From positions 1 through 39,201 of the forward strand of contig JAKOPZ010000066.1 of the NCBI GenBank assembly GCA_029778615.1: 39,201 bases of DNA, read 5' to 3'. A program made the translations under genes and the position numbers. The stretch comes from Chloroflexota bacterium (GTDB taxonomy: Bacteria > Chloroflexota > Anaerolineae > UBA4142 > SHND01). Numbering within the stretch: the first letter of the stretch is position 1; each line of letters opens with the position of its first letter. A model generated the notes under the pieces. The model did not search any database, was not told where the DNA came from, and saw only the letters and a program-made list of their open reading frames with translations. Shown piece by piece: positions 31,515 to 38,815 of this stretch.

Positions 31515-33526
31515 CCCGATTTGCTCTGCTTTTTATTTGTTGTGCGATGGCAATTGTGTCTTGTTCGGGCGCGCCGAGCGCACCCCCCCCCACGACCGCT
31601 GCGCCGACGCAACCCGCGACCCTTGCGACCGCTGCGCGTACTACCGTTGCCGCTACCGCAACAATGCCAACGGCTGAAACAAGACCGCTTTATCAGGACG
31701 CGTCGCAGCCGATTGAGAAACGCGTGGACGATTTGCTTGCGCGCATGACGCTCGCGGAAAAACTTGGGCAGATGACGCAGGTGGAAAAGAACAGCATCTC
31801 GCCCGCGCAAGTGACGCAGTTCGCGATTGGTTCTGTGTTGAGTGGCGGCGATGGTTTCCAAGACAATTCGCCGCAAGCGTGGCGCGGCATGGTGGAAAGT
31901 TACGAACAAGCCGCGCTGGAAACGCGACTCGGCATTCCATTGTTGTTTGGCGTAGATGCGGTGCATGGTCACGGACATATTGCCGACGCGACGTATTTTC
32001 CACAAAACATTGGACTTGGCGCGACGCGTGACGCCGCGCTCGTTGAAAAAATTGGACGCGCGACGGCGGAACAAGTTTCTGCCACCGCGATGCAATGGAA
32101 TTTTGCGCCGGTGCTCGCGGTGCCGCAAGACATTCGTTGGGGACGCACGTACGAAACTTACGGCGAAAACACGGAACTCGTCACCGAATTGGGCGCGGCG
32201 TATGTCAAAGGTTTGCAAAACATTGACGGCAAACTCGCGTTGGAGAATCCGCAAACCGTTTTGGCGACGCCGAAACATTTTATCGGCGATGGCGGCACAA
32301 AATTTGGCACGTCCAATCAATTTATCCAACAACCATACTTGCTCGACCAGGGCGATATGCAAATGGATGAAGCGAGCGTGCGCGAATTATTTTTGCCGCC
32401 GTACAAGGCAGCCGTCGAAGCGGGTGCGGAAACGGTGATGGTATCGTTCAGCAGTTGGAACGGCGTGAAAATGCACGCGCAGAAAAAATGGCTGACCGAT
32501 GTGCTAAAAGGCGAACTCGGTTTCAACGGATTTGTTGTTTCGGACTGGCAAGCGATTGACCAAATTTCACCCGACTATTATCAGGCAGTTGTGACGGCAA
32601 TCAACGCGGGGATTGATATGAGCATGGTGCCGTACGATTATCGAAAATTTATCACCACACTCGGACAAGCGGTTGAAAAGGGCGATGTGCCATCCGCGCG
32701 TATTGACGATGCCGTGCGGCGGATTCTCACGGTGAAATTTAAAAAAGGATTGTTCGAACAGCCGATTCCGCAGACCGACGTCAACAGCGTCGTGAATAAC
32801 GCCGCACACCAAGCGCTCGCGCGTGAGGCGGTGCAAAAATCGCTTGTCCTCCTCAAGAATGAAAATCAAACTCTGCCTCTCAAGAAAAATGCGGCGGTCA
32901 TTTTTGTAGCGGGCGAAGGCGCAAAAAATACCGGTTATCAAAACGGCGGCTGGACGCTCGACTGGCAAGGCGTCACAGGCAACGCGGGCGGCACCTCTAT
33001 TTTGCAAGCGATTCAAAATGCGGTTGGCGCGAACACGCGCGTCGAATTCAATACGTTTGGCAATTTCACCAACATCAAGGACGCGCAAGGCAACGCGGTC
33101 AAAGCAGACATAGGCATTGCCGTGATTGCGGAAAAACCCTACGCGGAAGGCGTGGGCGACCGAGCGAAATTGGATTTGGACGCGTCGGAAATTTTGCGCC
33201 TTGCGCGCGTTCGCGAGGCAAGCCAACGCGTGGTCGTGATTTTGCTTTCGGGACGTCCGCTGGTGATTACTCGAGCGCTCCCGTATGCGGATGCGTTCGT
33301 TGCGGCGTGGCTGCCCGGCAGTGAAGGGGAAGGCATCACCGATGTTTTGTTCGGGGACGTACAATTTTCCGGCAAAACGCCCTTTACGTGGCTCCGCGCG
33401 AGTTCGCAACTGCCATTCGATTTCAAAAATCCCAAGACCGAAGGTTGCGACGCGCCATTGTTTCCGTACGGCTTTGGCTTGACGACAAAAGACGCGTCAC
33501 CAAAAATTTTAGAATGTCCGGCGTAA
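31511..33526 (+). CDS. Secreted glycoside hydrolase family 3 beta-glucosidase lipoprotein
   Basis: 671 residues, with a lipoprotein signal (IVSC, Cys18) and a PTAPT-rich linker (to about 58). The GH3 N-terminal barrel follows, with LGQMTQ, GVDAVHGHGH, ATPKHFIGDG, and the nucleophile D345 in GFVVSDWQAI. The C-terminal alpha/beta sandwich starts near 430 (SLVLLKNENQTLPLKK) and contains VVILLSGRPLVI and the last-strand PFTWLRAS. There is no fibronectin-III domain. Members of this length hydrolyse beta-glucosides or beta-glucan oligosaccharides. It is coupled by ATGA to the SDR gene. It acts outside, whereas the next gene, a GH1, has no signal and acts inside. Confidence 0.94.
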   Translation: MTRFALLFICCAMAIVSCSGAPSAPPPTTAAPTQPATLATAARTTVAATATMPTAETRPLYQDASQPIEKRVDDLLARMTLAEKLGQMTQVEKNSISPAQVTQFAIGSVLSGGDGFQDNSPQAWRGMVESYEQAALETRLGIPLLFGVDAVHGHGHIADATYFPQNIGLGATRDAALVEKIGRATAEQVSATAMQWNFAPVLAVPQDIRWGRTYETYGENTELVTELGAAYVKGLQNIDGKLALENPQTVLATPKHFIGDGGTKFGTSNQFIQQPYLLDQGDMQMDEASVRELFLPPYKAAVEAGAETVMVSFSSWNGVKMHAQKKWLTDVLKGELGFNGFVVSDWQAIDQISPDYYQAVVTAINAGIDMSMVPYDYRKFITTLGQAVEKGDVPSARIDDAVRRILTVKFKKGLFEQPIPQTDVNSVVNNAAHQALAREAVQKSLVLLKNENQTLPLKKNAAVIFVAGEGAKNTGYQNGGWTLDWQGVTGNAGGTSILQAIQNAVGANTRVEFNTFGNFTNIKDAQGNAVKADIGIAVIAEKPYAEGVGDRAKLDLDASEILRLARVREASQRVVVILLSGRPLVITRALPYADAFVAAWLPGSEGEGITDVLFGDVQFSGKTPFTWLRASSQLPFDFKNPKTEGCDAPLFPYGFGLTTKDASPKILECPA

Positions 33527-33589
33527 TAGATTCGCGTTTCTCGCAATTCGTTTTTTGCATTTCATTCGATTCACTCTGGAGACAACACC

Positions 33590-34897
33590 ATGAATACATT
33601 TCCATCTGATTTTGTGTGGGGCGCGGCAACGGCGTCGTATCAAATTGAAGGCGCGTGGAACGCGGACGGCAAAGGCGAATCCATTTGGGACCGCTTTAGC
33701 CATACGCCCGGCAAAATTATCAACAATGACAATGGCGATGTCGCGTGCGACCATTATCATCGCTATCGCGACGATGTGCGCCTGATGCGGCAAATTGGTT
33801 TACGCGCGTATCGCTTTTCCATTTCGTGGTCCCGCGTGATTCCCAATGGTGTGGGCGCGGTGAATGAAAAGGGCATTGACTTTTATGACCGCCTCGTGGA
33901 CGCGCTCTTGGAAGAAAATATCGAACCGTACGCGACGCTCTATCATTGGGACTTGCCGCAGGCGCTCCAAGACAAAGGCGGCTGGGGCAATCGCGACATC
34001 ATCGGACAATTTGCCGATTACACTGCGTTGATGAGCAAACGACTCGGCGACCGCATCAAGTATTGGGCAACCCTGAACGAGCCGTGGGTGATTGCATTCA
34101 TGGGACATCGCAGCGGTGAACACGCGCCAGGTTTGAAAGATGAAGCGTTGTCGCTCCAAGTTTCGCATCATTTGCTCGTCGCGCATGGCGCAGCCATTGA
34201 TGTACTGCGCGCGACCGTGCGCGATGTGAAAGCGGGCATCGTCATCAATTTATGGCCCTCGGAGACAATGCACAACACCGAACAAGAATTGCAAATCGCG
34301 CATGACATGTGGCAACGCGACAATGCGTGGTTCCTCGACCCGATTTTTCGCGGCAGCTATCCCGCCGATGTGTTAGAGTTCTATGGCGCGCGGGCGCCAA
34401 AAATTTTGCCGGGTGACATGGCACAAATTTCGCGCGACCTCGACTGGTGGGGCGTTAACTATTACGCGCGCCACATGATTGGCGCAGACGGACCCGTACC
34501 CGGTTCTGAATATACCGAAATGGGCTGGGAAGTTTACGCTCCGGCATTCGAACGAATGCTTGTGCGTCTGCATAACGAATATCGTCTGCCTCCGATGTAT
34601 ATCACCGAAAACGGCGCGGCGTTCGCCGATGTGGTGGAGGACGATTACGTCTATGACCCGCGCCGCGTGAATTATCTCGAAACGCACCTCGACGCGATGG
34701 CGAATGCTATCGCGCGGGGCGTTGACTTGCGCGGCTATTTTGTTTGGTCCCTGTTAGACAATTTTGAATGGGCGTTTGGATACGGCAAACGGTTCGGCAT
34801 CATTTACATTGATTTTGAAACCCAACAGCGCATTTGGAAAGAAAGCGCCAAGTGGTACGCCAATTTCATTCGCGCGCATCAAATGCAGCCCGCGTAA
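33590..34897 (+). CDS. Glycoside hydrolase family 1 beta-glucosidase (cytoplasmic)
   Basis: 435 residues, full-length GH1 TIM barrel. The N-terminal signature FPSDFVWGAATASYQIEGAW is present, the acid/base is E164 in TLNEPWV, and the nucleophile is E340 in YITENGAAF. No signal peptide is seen, so it cleaves beta-glucosides after uptake. The TTCTGGAGAC leader places a ribosome-binding site 8 nt before the ATG. It follows the GH3 gene after a 63-bp gap and is the last gene of the sugar region. The only terminators found downstream are the ones near 35039-35214. Confidence 0.96.
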   Translation: MNTFPSDFVWGAATASYQIEGAWNADGKGESIWDRFSHTPGKIINNDNGDVACDHYHRYRDDVRLMRQIGLRAYRFSISWSRVIPNGVGAVNEKGIDFYDRLVDALLEENIEPYATLYHWDLPQALQDKGGWGNRDIIGQFADYTALMSKRLGDRIKYWATLNEPWVIAFMGHRSGEHAPGLKDEALSLQVSHHLLVAHGAAIDVLRATVRDVKAGIVINLWPSETMHNTEQELQIAHDMWQRDNAWFLDPIFRGSYPADVLEFYGARAPKILPGDMAQISRDLDWWGVNYYARHMIGADGPVPGSEYTEMGWEVYAPAFERMLVRLHNEYRLPPMYITENGAAFADVVEDDYVYDPRRVNYLETHLDAMANAIARGVDLRGYFVWSLLDNFEWAFGYGKRFGIIYIDFETQQRIWKESAKWYANFIRAHQMQPA

Positions 34898-34941
34898 AGA
34901 TACCGCGCACAACAAATTTCAAAAATTTTTGTGCAAACCTA

Positions 34942-34970
34942 TTGACATCTCATTCATTCCATGATATAAA
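34942..34970 (+). promoter_or_regulatory. Promoter in the spacer before the acetyltransferase array
   Basis: -35 TTGACA (34942-34947), a 17-bp spacer and -10 TATAAA (34965-34970), placed 45 bp after the GH1 stop and 285 bp before the first acetyltransferase. It would start a long leader. Confidence 0.75.
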
Positions 34971-35014
34971 CTCACTCGGTCTTGCGACGAATAACATCGC
35001 AGGAGGCGCATTCA

Positions 35015-35116
35015 ATGGTAATGAACACACTCACCTTCAACAGCATCAACACCCGCCGCGTAATGGGCGGTGATGCTGTTTTTCCTTGTACGAGTGCGCC
35101 TGTTGACCGTCGCTGA
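35015..35116 (+). CDS. Leader ORF of 33 codons
   Basis: It starts MVMNTLTFNSINTRRV and ends in APVDRR, then TGA. GCAGGAGGCG lies just upstream, and a near-consensus promoter stands 45 bp before it. The reading frame runs through the hairpin at 35039-35083, so ribosome position could decide whether that hairpin forms. I do not recognise the peptide, and a chance frame cannot be excluded. Confidence 0.45.
   Translation: MVMNTLTFNSINTRRVMGGDAVFPCTSAPVDRR
35039..35083 (+). terminator. Terminator-like hairpin inside the leader ORF (possible attenuator)
   Basis: AACAGCATC (35039-35047) pairs with GATGCTGTT (35072-35080), with further pairing of ACC..GCC to GG(C)GGT inside, followed by TTTTT. It is embedded in the 33-codon ORF, the layout of a translational attenuator. 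Confidence 0.6.
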
Positions 35117-35138
35117 AAGAACACGCGATTGCATTTTG

Positions 35139-35175
35139 AACCACGGGCGGCACTAGACGCTCGTGGTTTTTTTTT
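35139..35175 (+). terminator. Rho-independent terminator
   Basis: AACCACGGGCG (35139-35149) pairs with CGCTCGTGGTT (35158-35168), with one G-U and an 8-nt loop, followed by a run of nine T. Confidence 0.85.
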
Positions 35176-35184
35176 CTCTATGCC

Positions 35185-35214
35185 ACCACGAGCGCGGACG
35201 TTCGTGGTTTTTTT
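35185..35214 (+). terminator. Second tandem terminator
   Basis: ACCACGAGCG (35185-35194) pairs with CGTTCGTGGT (35199-35208), with a 4-nt loop, followed by a run of T. Its arms are nearly the same as those of the terminator just before it, so they are duplicates. Confidence 0.8.
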
Positions 35215-35224
35215 ATTCTGGTAG

Positions 35225-35242
35225 GAACGACTCGAGTCGTTC
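35225..35242. repeat. 18-bp perfect palindrome before the first acetyltransferase gene
   Basis: GAACGACTCGAGTCGTTC, just after the tandem terminators and 12 bp before the ATG at 35255. It resembles in size and layout the palindromes at 21653, 25248 and 28162. Confidence 0.65.
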
Positions 35243-35254
35243 GAAAGGAGCAAT

Positions 35255-35827
35255 ATGGTTCTGCAACTTTTCGAGGGCGAAAAAATTCGCTTTGCCGCGT
35301 TCGACGCGGACAAAGATGCCGAAGTTTTTTCCAAATGGACGCACGACCCCGAATATCTGCGTCTGACTGAATACGAAGCCGCGCGTCCGCTGGCGCCGTT
35401 TCACATCAAAAAGAAATTTGAAGAGATGGAAAAAGAAGCGGGGCGCGATTTCTATTTCTTTGTAATTCGCACGCAAGAGGATGACCGCGCCATCGGTTTC
35501 GTCCACCTGCGTTGGATTGAATGGAATCACGGCAACGCGCACTTTAACATGGGCATCGGTTCGCCCGATGACCGCCGCAAAGGTTTGGGCAGTCAAGCGC
35601 TGCAAATGTTTCTGCGCTACGCATTCGAAGAATTGAATCTGTATCGCCTGACAGGACATACCTTTGAATACAACGACGGCGCGCAAAAATTTCTAGAGAA
35701 ACACGGCTTTCAACTCGAAGTGCGCCGCCGCGAAGCGGTCTATCGGGATGGACGTTATTGGGACGCGCTGTCGTATGGAATTTTGGCGGAGGAGTGGGAG
35801 GCGAAACAGGTATCAGGTAGCAAGTAG
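35255..35827 (+). CDS. GNAT-family acetyltransferase (RimJ/RimL type), array member 1
   Basis: 190 residues. The acetyl-CoA motif is GIGSPDDRRKGLGSQALQMFL, followed by YAFEELNLYRLTGHTFEYNDGAQKFLEKHGF, which fits the RimJ/RimL branch (Acetyltransf_3/4). The acceptor substrate is unknown. AAAGGAG lies 5 nt before the ATG. Its last codons (KQVSGSK) come from a heptad repeat, so the C-terminus may have been reshaped by the repeat. It heads the array of paralogues, and it is the most diverged member of the first four. Confidence 0.9.
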   Translation: MVLQLFEGEKIRFAAFDADKDAEVFSKWTHDPEYLRLTEYEAARPLAPFHIKKKFEEMEKEAGRDFYFFVIRTQEDDRAIGFVHLRWIEWNHGNAHFNMGIGSPDDRRKGLGSQALQMFLRYAFEELNLYRLTGHTFEYNDGAQKFLEKHGFQLEVRRREAVYRDGRYWDALSYGILAEEWEAKQVSGSK

Positions 35828-35873
35828 CAGGTTATTGCCAACCTTACTACGTGCTACCTGATACATGCTATTA
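35807..35873. repeat. Heptad-periodic inverted repeat, copy 2
   Basis: The left arm (GTATCAGGTAGCAAGTAGCA type, period 7) pairs over about 24 bp with the right arm starting AACCTTACTACG. It gives the last codons and the TAG stop of the gene at 35255 and fills the spacer. Confidence 0.8.
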
Positions 35874-35878
35874 GCAAG

Positions 35879-36439
35879 ATGAACAATCTTTTCACAGGCA
35901 AACTTACGCGGCTCGTCGCGGCGGACCCTGAAAAATTGGGCGAACTCGTCGCCAAGTGGTCACGTGATTCCGAATTTTATCAACTGTTCGACAGTGACCC
36001 CACGCTGCCACGCAATGCAAAACGCGCGCAAGAACATTTTCGGGAACGCGCAGAAAAAGACCGCGGGGGCAATTTTCACTTTCTCGTTCAGTCGCTCCAA
36101 GACGAACGCATCATCGGCGAAGGCGGCTTGTTCGACGCGTTTTCACCACATCACAACGCGTGGCTCGCGATTGGAATTGGCGAACGCGAATTGTGGGGCA
36201 AGGGATATGGGACCGACGCGGTGAACATTCTTTTGCGGTTTGCATTTCAAGAATTGAATTTGCATCGCGTGAATCTTGGCACATTTGAATACAACGCCCG
36301 CGCGATTCGCGCGTACGAAAAAATTGGTTTCGTGCATGAAGGCAAATGGCGTCAATCCATGCGACGCGACGGCAAACGCTGGGACAATTATTTTATGGCA
36401 ATTTTGCGCCGCGATTGGGAAGCGAAACAAAATGGATAA
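35879..36439 (+). CDS. GNAT-family acetyltransferase (RimJ/RimL type), array member 2
   Basis: 186 residues starting MNNLFTGKLTRLVAADPEKL. The acetyl-CoA motif is GIGERELWGKGYGTDAVNILL, then FAFQELNLHRVNLGTFEYNARAIRAYEKIGFVHEG. Very close in layout to array members 3 and 4. Substrates could be ribosomal-protein N-termini, an antibiotic or a small amine; the sequence does not tell. No clear ribosome-binding site precedes the ATG at 35879. The next gene overlaps by 8 bp (ATGGATAA). Confidence 0.92.
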   Translation: MNNLFTGKLTRLVAADPEKLGELVAKWSRDSEFYQLFDSDPTLPRNAKRAQEHFRERAEKDRGGNFHFLVQSLQDERIIGEGGLFDAFSPHHNAWLAIGIGERELWGKGYGTDAVNILLRFAFQELNLHRVNLGTFEYNARAIRAYEKIGFVHEGKWRQSMRRDGKRWDNYFMAILRRDWEAKQNG

Positions 36440-36977
36440 TTCATTATTTACCGGCAGACTCGTTCGGCTTGCCGCGCGCGAACCTGAAAACGATGCGGCG
36501 ACCATCGCGGCATGGGACAGGGATACAGAATACAACCGCCTTTTGTCCGTCGAACCCGTGCTGCCGCCGCGTCTAAAAGATGCGCGCGAAATGCTGGAGC
36601 GTCCCATCAAAGACCGCTTTTTTCCTTTTGGCATTCGCACGCTCGCCGATGACAAATTGATTGGCTTTGTAATTTTAATGAATGTGAATCATGTTTACGG
36701 CGACGCGTTTGTGGGAATCGGAATGGGCGACCCCGCGTATCGCGGCAAAGGATACGGCACCGACGCGATGAATCTCGTATTGCGATTCGCGTTTCAAGAA
36801 TTGAATCTGCATCGCGTTTCGCTCGATGCTGTCGCAACGAATACGCGTGCAGTCCGTTCGTATGAAAAATGCGGGTTCGTCCACGAAGGGCAAACGCGCG
36901 GCACCGAATTTCGCAACGGCGTTCGCGACAATTTGGTGTGTATGGGAATTTTGCGGACGGAATGGAAGGACAGGTAG
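36432..36977 (+). CDS. GNAT-family acetyltransferase (RimJ/RimL type), array member 3
   Basis: 181 residues starting MDNSLFTGRLVRLAAREPEN. The longer frame from 36276 overlaps member 2 and is rejected. The motif is GMGDPAYRGKGYGTDAMNLVL followed by FAFQELNLHRVSLDAVATNTRAVRSYEKCGFVHEG. Overlaps member 2 by 8 bp, so the two are probably translated together. The stop TAG lies in a heptad repeat. Confidence 0.92.
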   Translation: MDNSLFTGRLVRLAAREPENDAATIAAWDRDTEYNRLLSVEPVLPPRLKDAREMLERPIKDRFFPFGIRTLADDKLIGFVILMNVNHVYGDAFVGIGMGDPAYRGKGYGTDAMNLVLRFAFQELNLHRVSLDAVATNTRAVRSYEKCGFVHEGQTRGTEFRNGVRDNLVCMGILRTEWKDR

Positions 36978-37058
36978 TAGGTAGCATGTAGCAAGGCAGG
37001 TCCTTTCCTTGCAACCTGCTACCTGATACCTGCTACTTGATACCTACCACTTGCTACC
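36971..37058. repeat. Heptad-periodic inverted repeat, copy 3
   Basis: GGTAGTAGGTAGCATGTAGC is the left arm; the right arm runs from CCTTGCAACCTGC through further CTACTTG-type heptads to 37058. The arms pair over about 24 bp around a short loop, with five mismatches. It fills the spacer between members 3 and 4. Confidence 0.8.
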
Positions 37059-37061
37059 AAC

Positions 37062-37622
37062 ATGAACAACCTTTTCACCGGTCAACTCGTCAAACTCACT
37101 GCCAGCAATCCTGAAACAGACCCGAAAATCATGGCAGAATGGCATCGCGATACGGAATTTTTTCGCCTCGCGTACGGACGCATCGCGCAGCCGTGGAACG
37201 CGAAAACAATTCAGGAGCGCATCGAAAAATACGGTGGCGAACTGAACGAACCGATTTTTGCGATTCGCACGCTCGCGGACGACAAGCTGATTGGACAAAT
37301 GGGGATGTGGATTGACCAACCACACGGCGACGCGTTCACATGGATTCTCATCGGTGAACGCGACTATTGGGGCAAAGGATACGGCACGGACGCGATGCGC
37401 GTGTTCATGCGTTACGCGTTTCAAGAATGGAATCTGCATCGTCTCTCGCTCCGCGTCTTTGGATTCAACAAACGCGCGATTCGTTCGTACGAAAAATGCG
37501 GTTTCCTTCACGAAGGCGTCAATCGGAACGCGTTACAGAAAATGGGACAGCGTTGGGAAGAAGTATGGATGGGGATTACGCGCGGGGATTGGGAAAGACA
37601 GCAGATGGCAGACAGCAGATAG
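37062..37622 (+). CDS. GNAT-family acetyltransferase (RimJ/RimL type), array member 4
   Basis: 186 residues starting MNNLFTGQLVKLTASNPETD, a close paralogue of members 2 and 3. The acetyl-CoA motif is IGERDYWGKGYGTDAMRVF, then YAFQEWNLHRLSLRVFGFNKRAIRSYEKCGFLHEG. Its final residues (RQQMADSR) are coded by a heptad repeat that carries on past the stop. No clear ribosome-binding site; the ATG follows the previous repeat directly. Confidence 0.92.
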   Translation: MNNLFTGQLVKLTASNPETDPKIMAEWHRDTEFFRLAYGRIAQPWNAKTIQERIEKYGGELNEPIFAIRTLADDKLIGQMGMWIDQPHGDAFTWILIGERDYWGKGYGTDAMRVFMRYAFQEWNLHRLSLRVFGFNKRAIRSYEKCGFLHEGVNRNALQKMGQRWEEVWMGITRGDWERQQMADSR

Positions 37623-37710
37623 CAGAAGGTGAAACGTCAAACGTCAAACGTCAAATCGCCAATCTCTAATCTCCAGGCTCCAGTCTCTAATCTCTAGTCT
37701 CCAGTCTCCA
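37596..37710. repeat. Heptad-periodic direct repeat array, copy 4
   Basis: Seventeen or so units in strict 7-bp phase. They drift from AGACAGC/AGATGGC through CAAACGT (three times) to CTAATCT, CCAGTCT, CTAGTCT. Unlike the other copies it is direct only, with no central loop. It starts inside the coding sequence of array member 4 and ends 16 bp before the next ATG. Confidence 0.85.
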
Positions 37711-37726
37711 CTAAAGAGGAACACAA

Positions 37727-38746
37727 ATGCTTGCCACTCTCGAGCAAAAAACATTCGCGCCCGAACTGGGCATCGAAGGGTTAACCTTAAGAAATTGGCG
37801 CGACGATTCGGATTACGCCAAGATGCTGCCCATCTTGTACGCAGACCGGCTGTCGCAAGGTTTGGAAGAAAGCATCACATTGCCGGATTACAAAACGTCG
37901 TTCGAAACCATGCCGGGCATGAACGTTCGCACAGGCATTTTTTTGCTGGAACGATATGGCGAACCGATTGCTTACAAAACAATCCGCGCAGTGCCCGAAG
38001 CTGATGGTTCATATCGTTACGCCCATTATGGTTGCGTGCTGCCCGCATGGAAAGGGCGCGGCATCGGGCGCGCAATGATTCGTCACAGCGAAGCGATGCT
38101 GCGCGAATTGGCGGAAACGCATCCTGCCGACGCGCCAAAATTTTTCCAGACGTTTTTGCAAACCACGCAAACCGCGCTCATCCAATTGCTCGAGCAAGAA
38201 GGATACGCGCCGGTGCGCTATTTTTTTGAAATGCTGCGCGAAACGTTGGACGATATTCCCGAGAATGACCTGCCGTCGGGCATCAAGGCGCGACCCGTTG
38301 ACCCGCAACACTATCGAAAAATTTGGGATGCGATGCTGGAAGCGTTCAAAGAACATTGGGGCGAAGAGGAGCACACCGACGCGGATTTTGAAAATTGGCT
38401 CAAGCGTCCGCACTTTGACCCGACCTTGTGGCATATCGCGTGGGATGGGGACCGCGTTGTTGCCGTCGTCATCAATCAAATTAATGAGACCGACAACGCG
38501 CACTACAATCGCCAACGCGGTTTCACCGAAGACATTGCAACCTTAAAGGAATATCGCGGACGCGGCATCGCGCAAGCATTGATTGTGCGCGGCTTGCGAC
38601 AATTCCGTGAACGCGGCATGAACGCGGCGGGGCTTGATGTGGACGGTGAAAACGCGACGGGCGCGCTGCGCTTGTACGAAAAACTCGGCTATCGCCCGAT
38701 TCGCACTGTGATGGCGTATCGCAAAGGATTCGAGATTAGAGACTAG
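37727..38746 (+). CDS. Double-domain GNAT acetyltransferase
   Basis: 339 residues made of two GNAT domains, about 17-170 and 185-339. The first has the acetyl-CoA motif YGCVLPAWKGRGIGRAMIRH; the second has TLKEYRGRGIAQALIVRGL and then ENATGALRLYEKLGYRPI. This is the two-domain layout of mycothiol-synthase-like and related GNATs; the acceptor is unknown. AGAGGA lies 7 nt before the ATG. The last codons and the TAG stop lie in another heptad repeat. Confidence 0.92.
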   Translation: MLATLEQKTFAPELGIEGLTLRNWRDDSDYAKMLPILYADRLSQGLEESITLPDYKTSFETMPGMNVRTGIFLLERYGEPIAYKTIRAVPEADGSYRYAHYGCVLPAWKGRGIGRAMIRHSEAMLRELAETHPADAPKFFQTFLQTTQTALIQLLEQEGYAPVRYFFEMLRETLDDIPENDLPSGIKARPVDPQHYRKIWDAMLEAFKEHWGEEEHTDADFENWLKRPHFDPTLWHIAWDGDRVVAVVINQINETDNAHYNRQRGFTEDIATLKEYRGRGIAQALIVRGLRQFRERGMNAAGLDVDGENATGALRLYEKLGYRPIRTVMAYRKGFEIRD

Positions 38747-38805
38747 AGACTGGAGACTGTTCCGAATAAAAGTAAGAATCTCCAACCTCTAATCTCAAGT
38801 CTCCA
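38732..38805. repeat. Heptad-periodic inverted repeat, copy 5
   Basis: The left arm GATTAGAGACTAGAGACTGG (period 7) is followed by a short loop and a degenerate complementary right arm ending AATCTCAAGTCTCCA. It includes the stop of the double-domain GNAT gene. Confidence 0.8.
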
Positions 38806-38815
38806 CATATTCATC

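Noticed and set aside
36276-36431. Long N-terminal extension of acetyltransferase member 3
   Set aside because: These codons overlap member 2 in another frame; the family start MDNSLFTG is at 36432.
37596-37710. CRISPR or VNTR array
   Set aside because: The period is 7 bp with drifting words and no spacers, so it is neither CRISPR nor a uniform tandem repeat.
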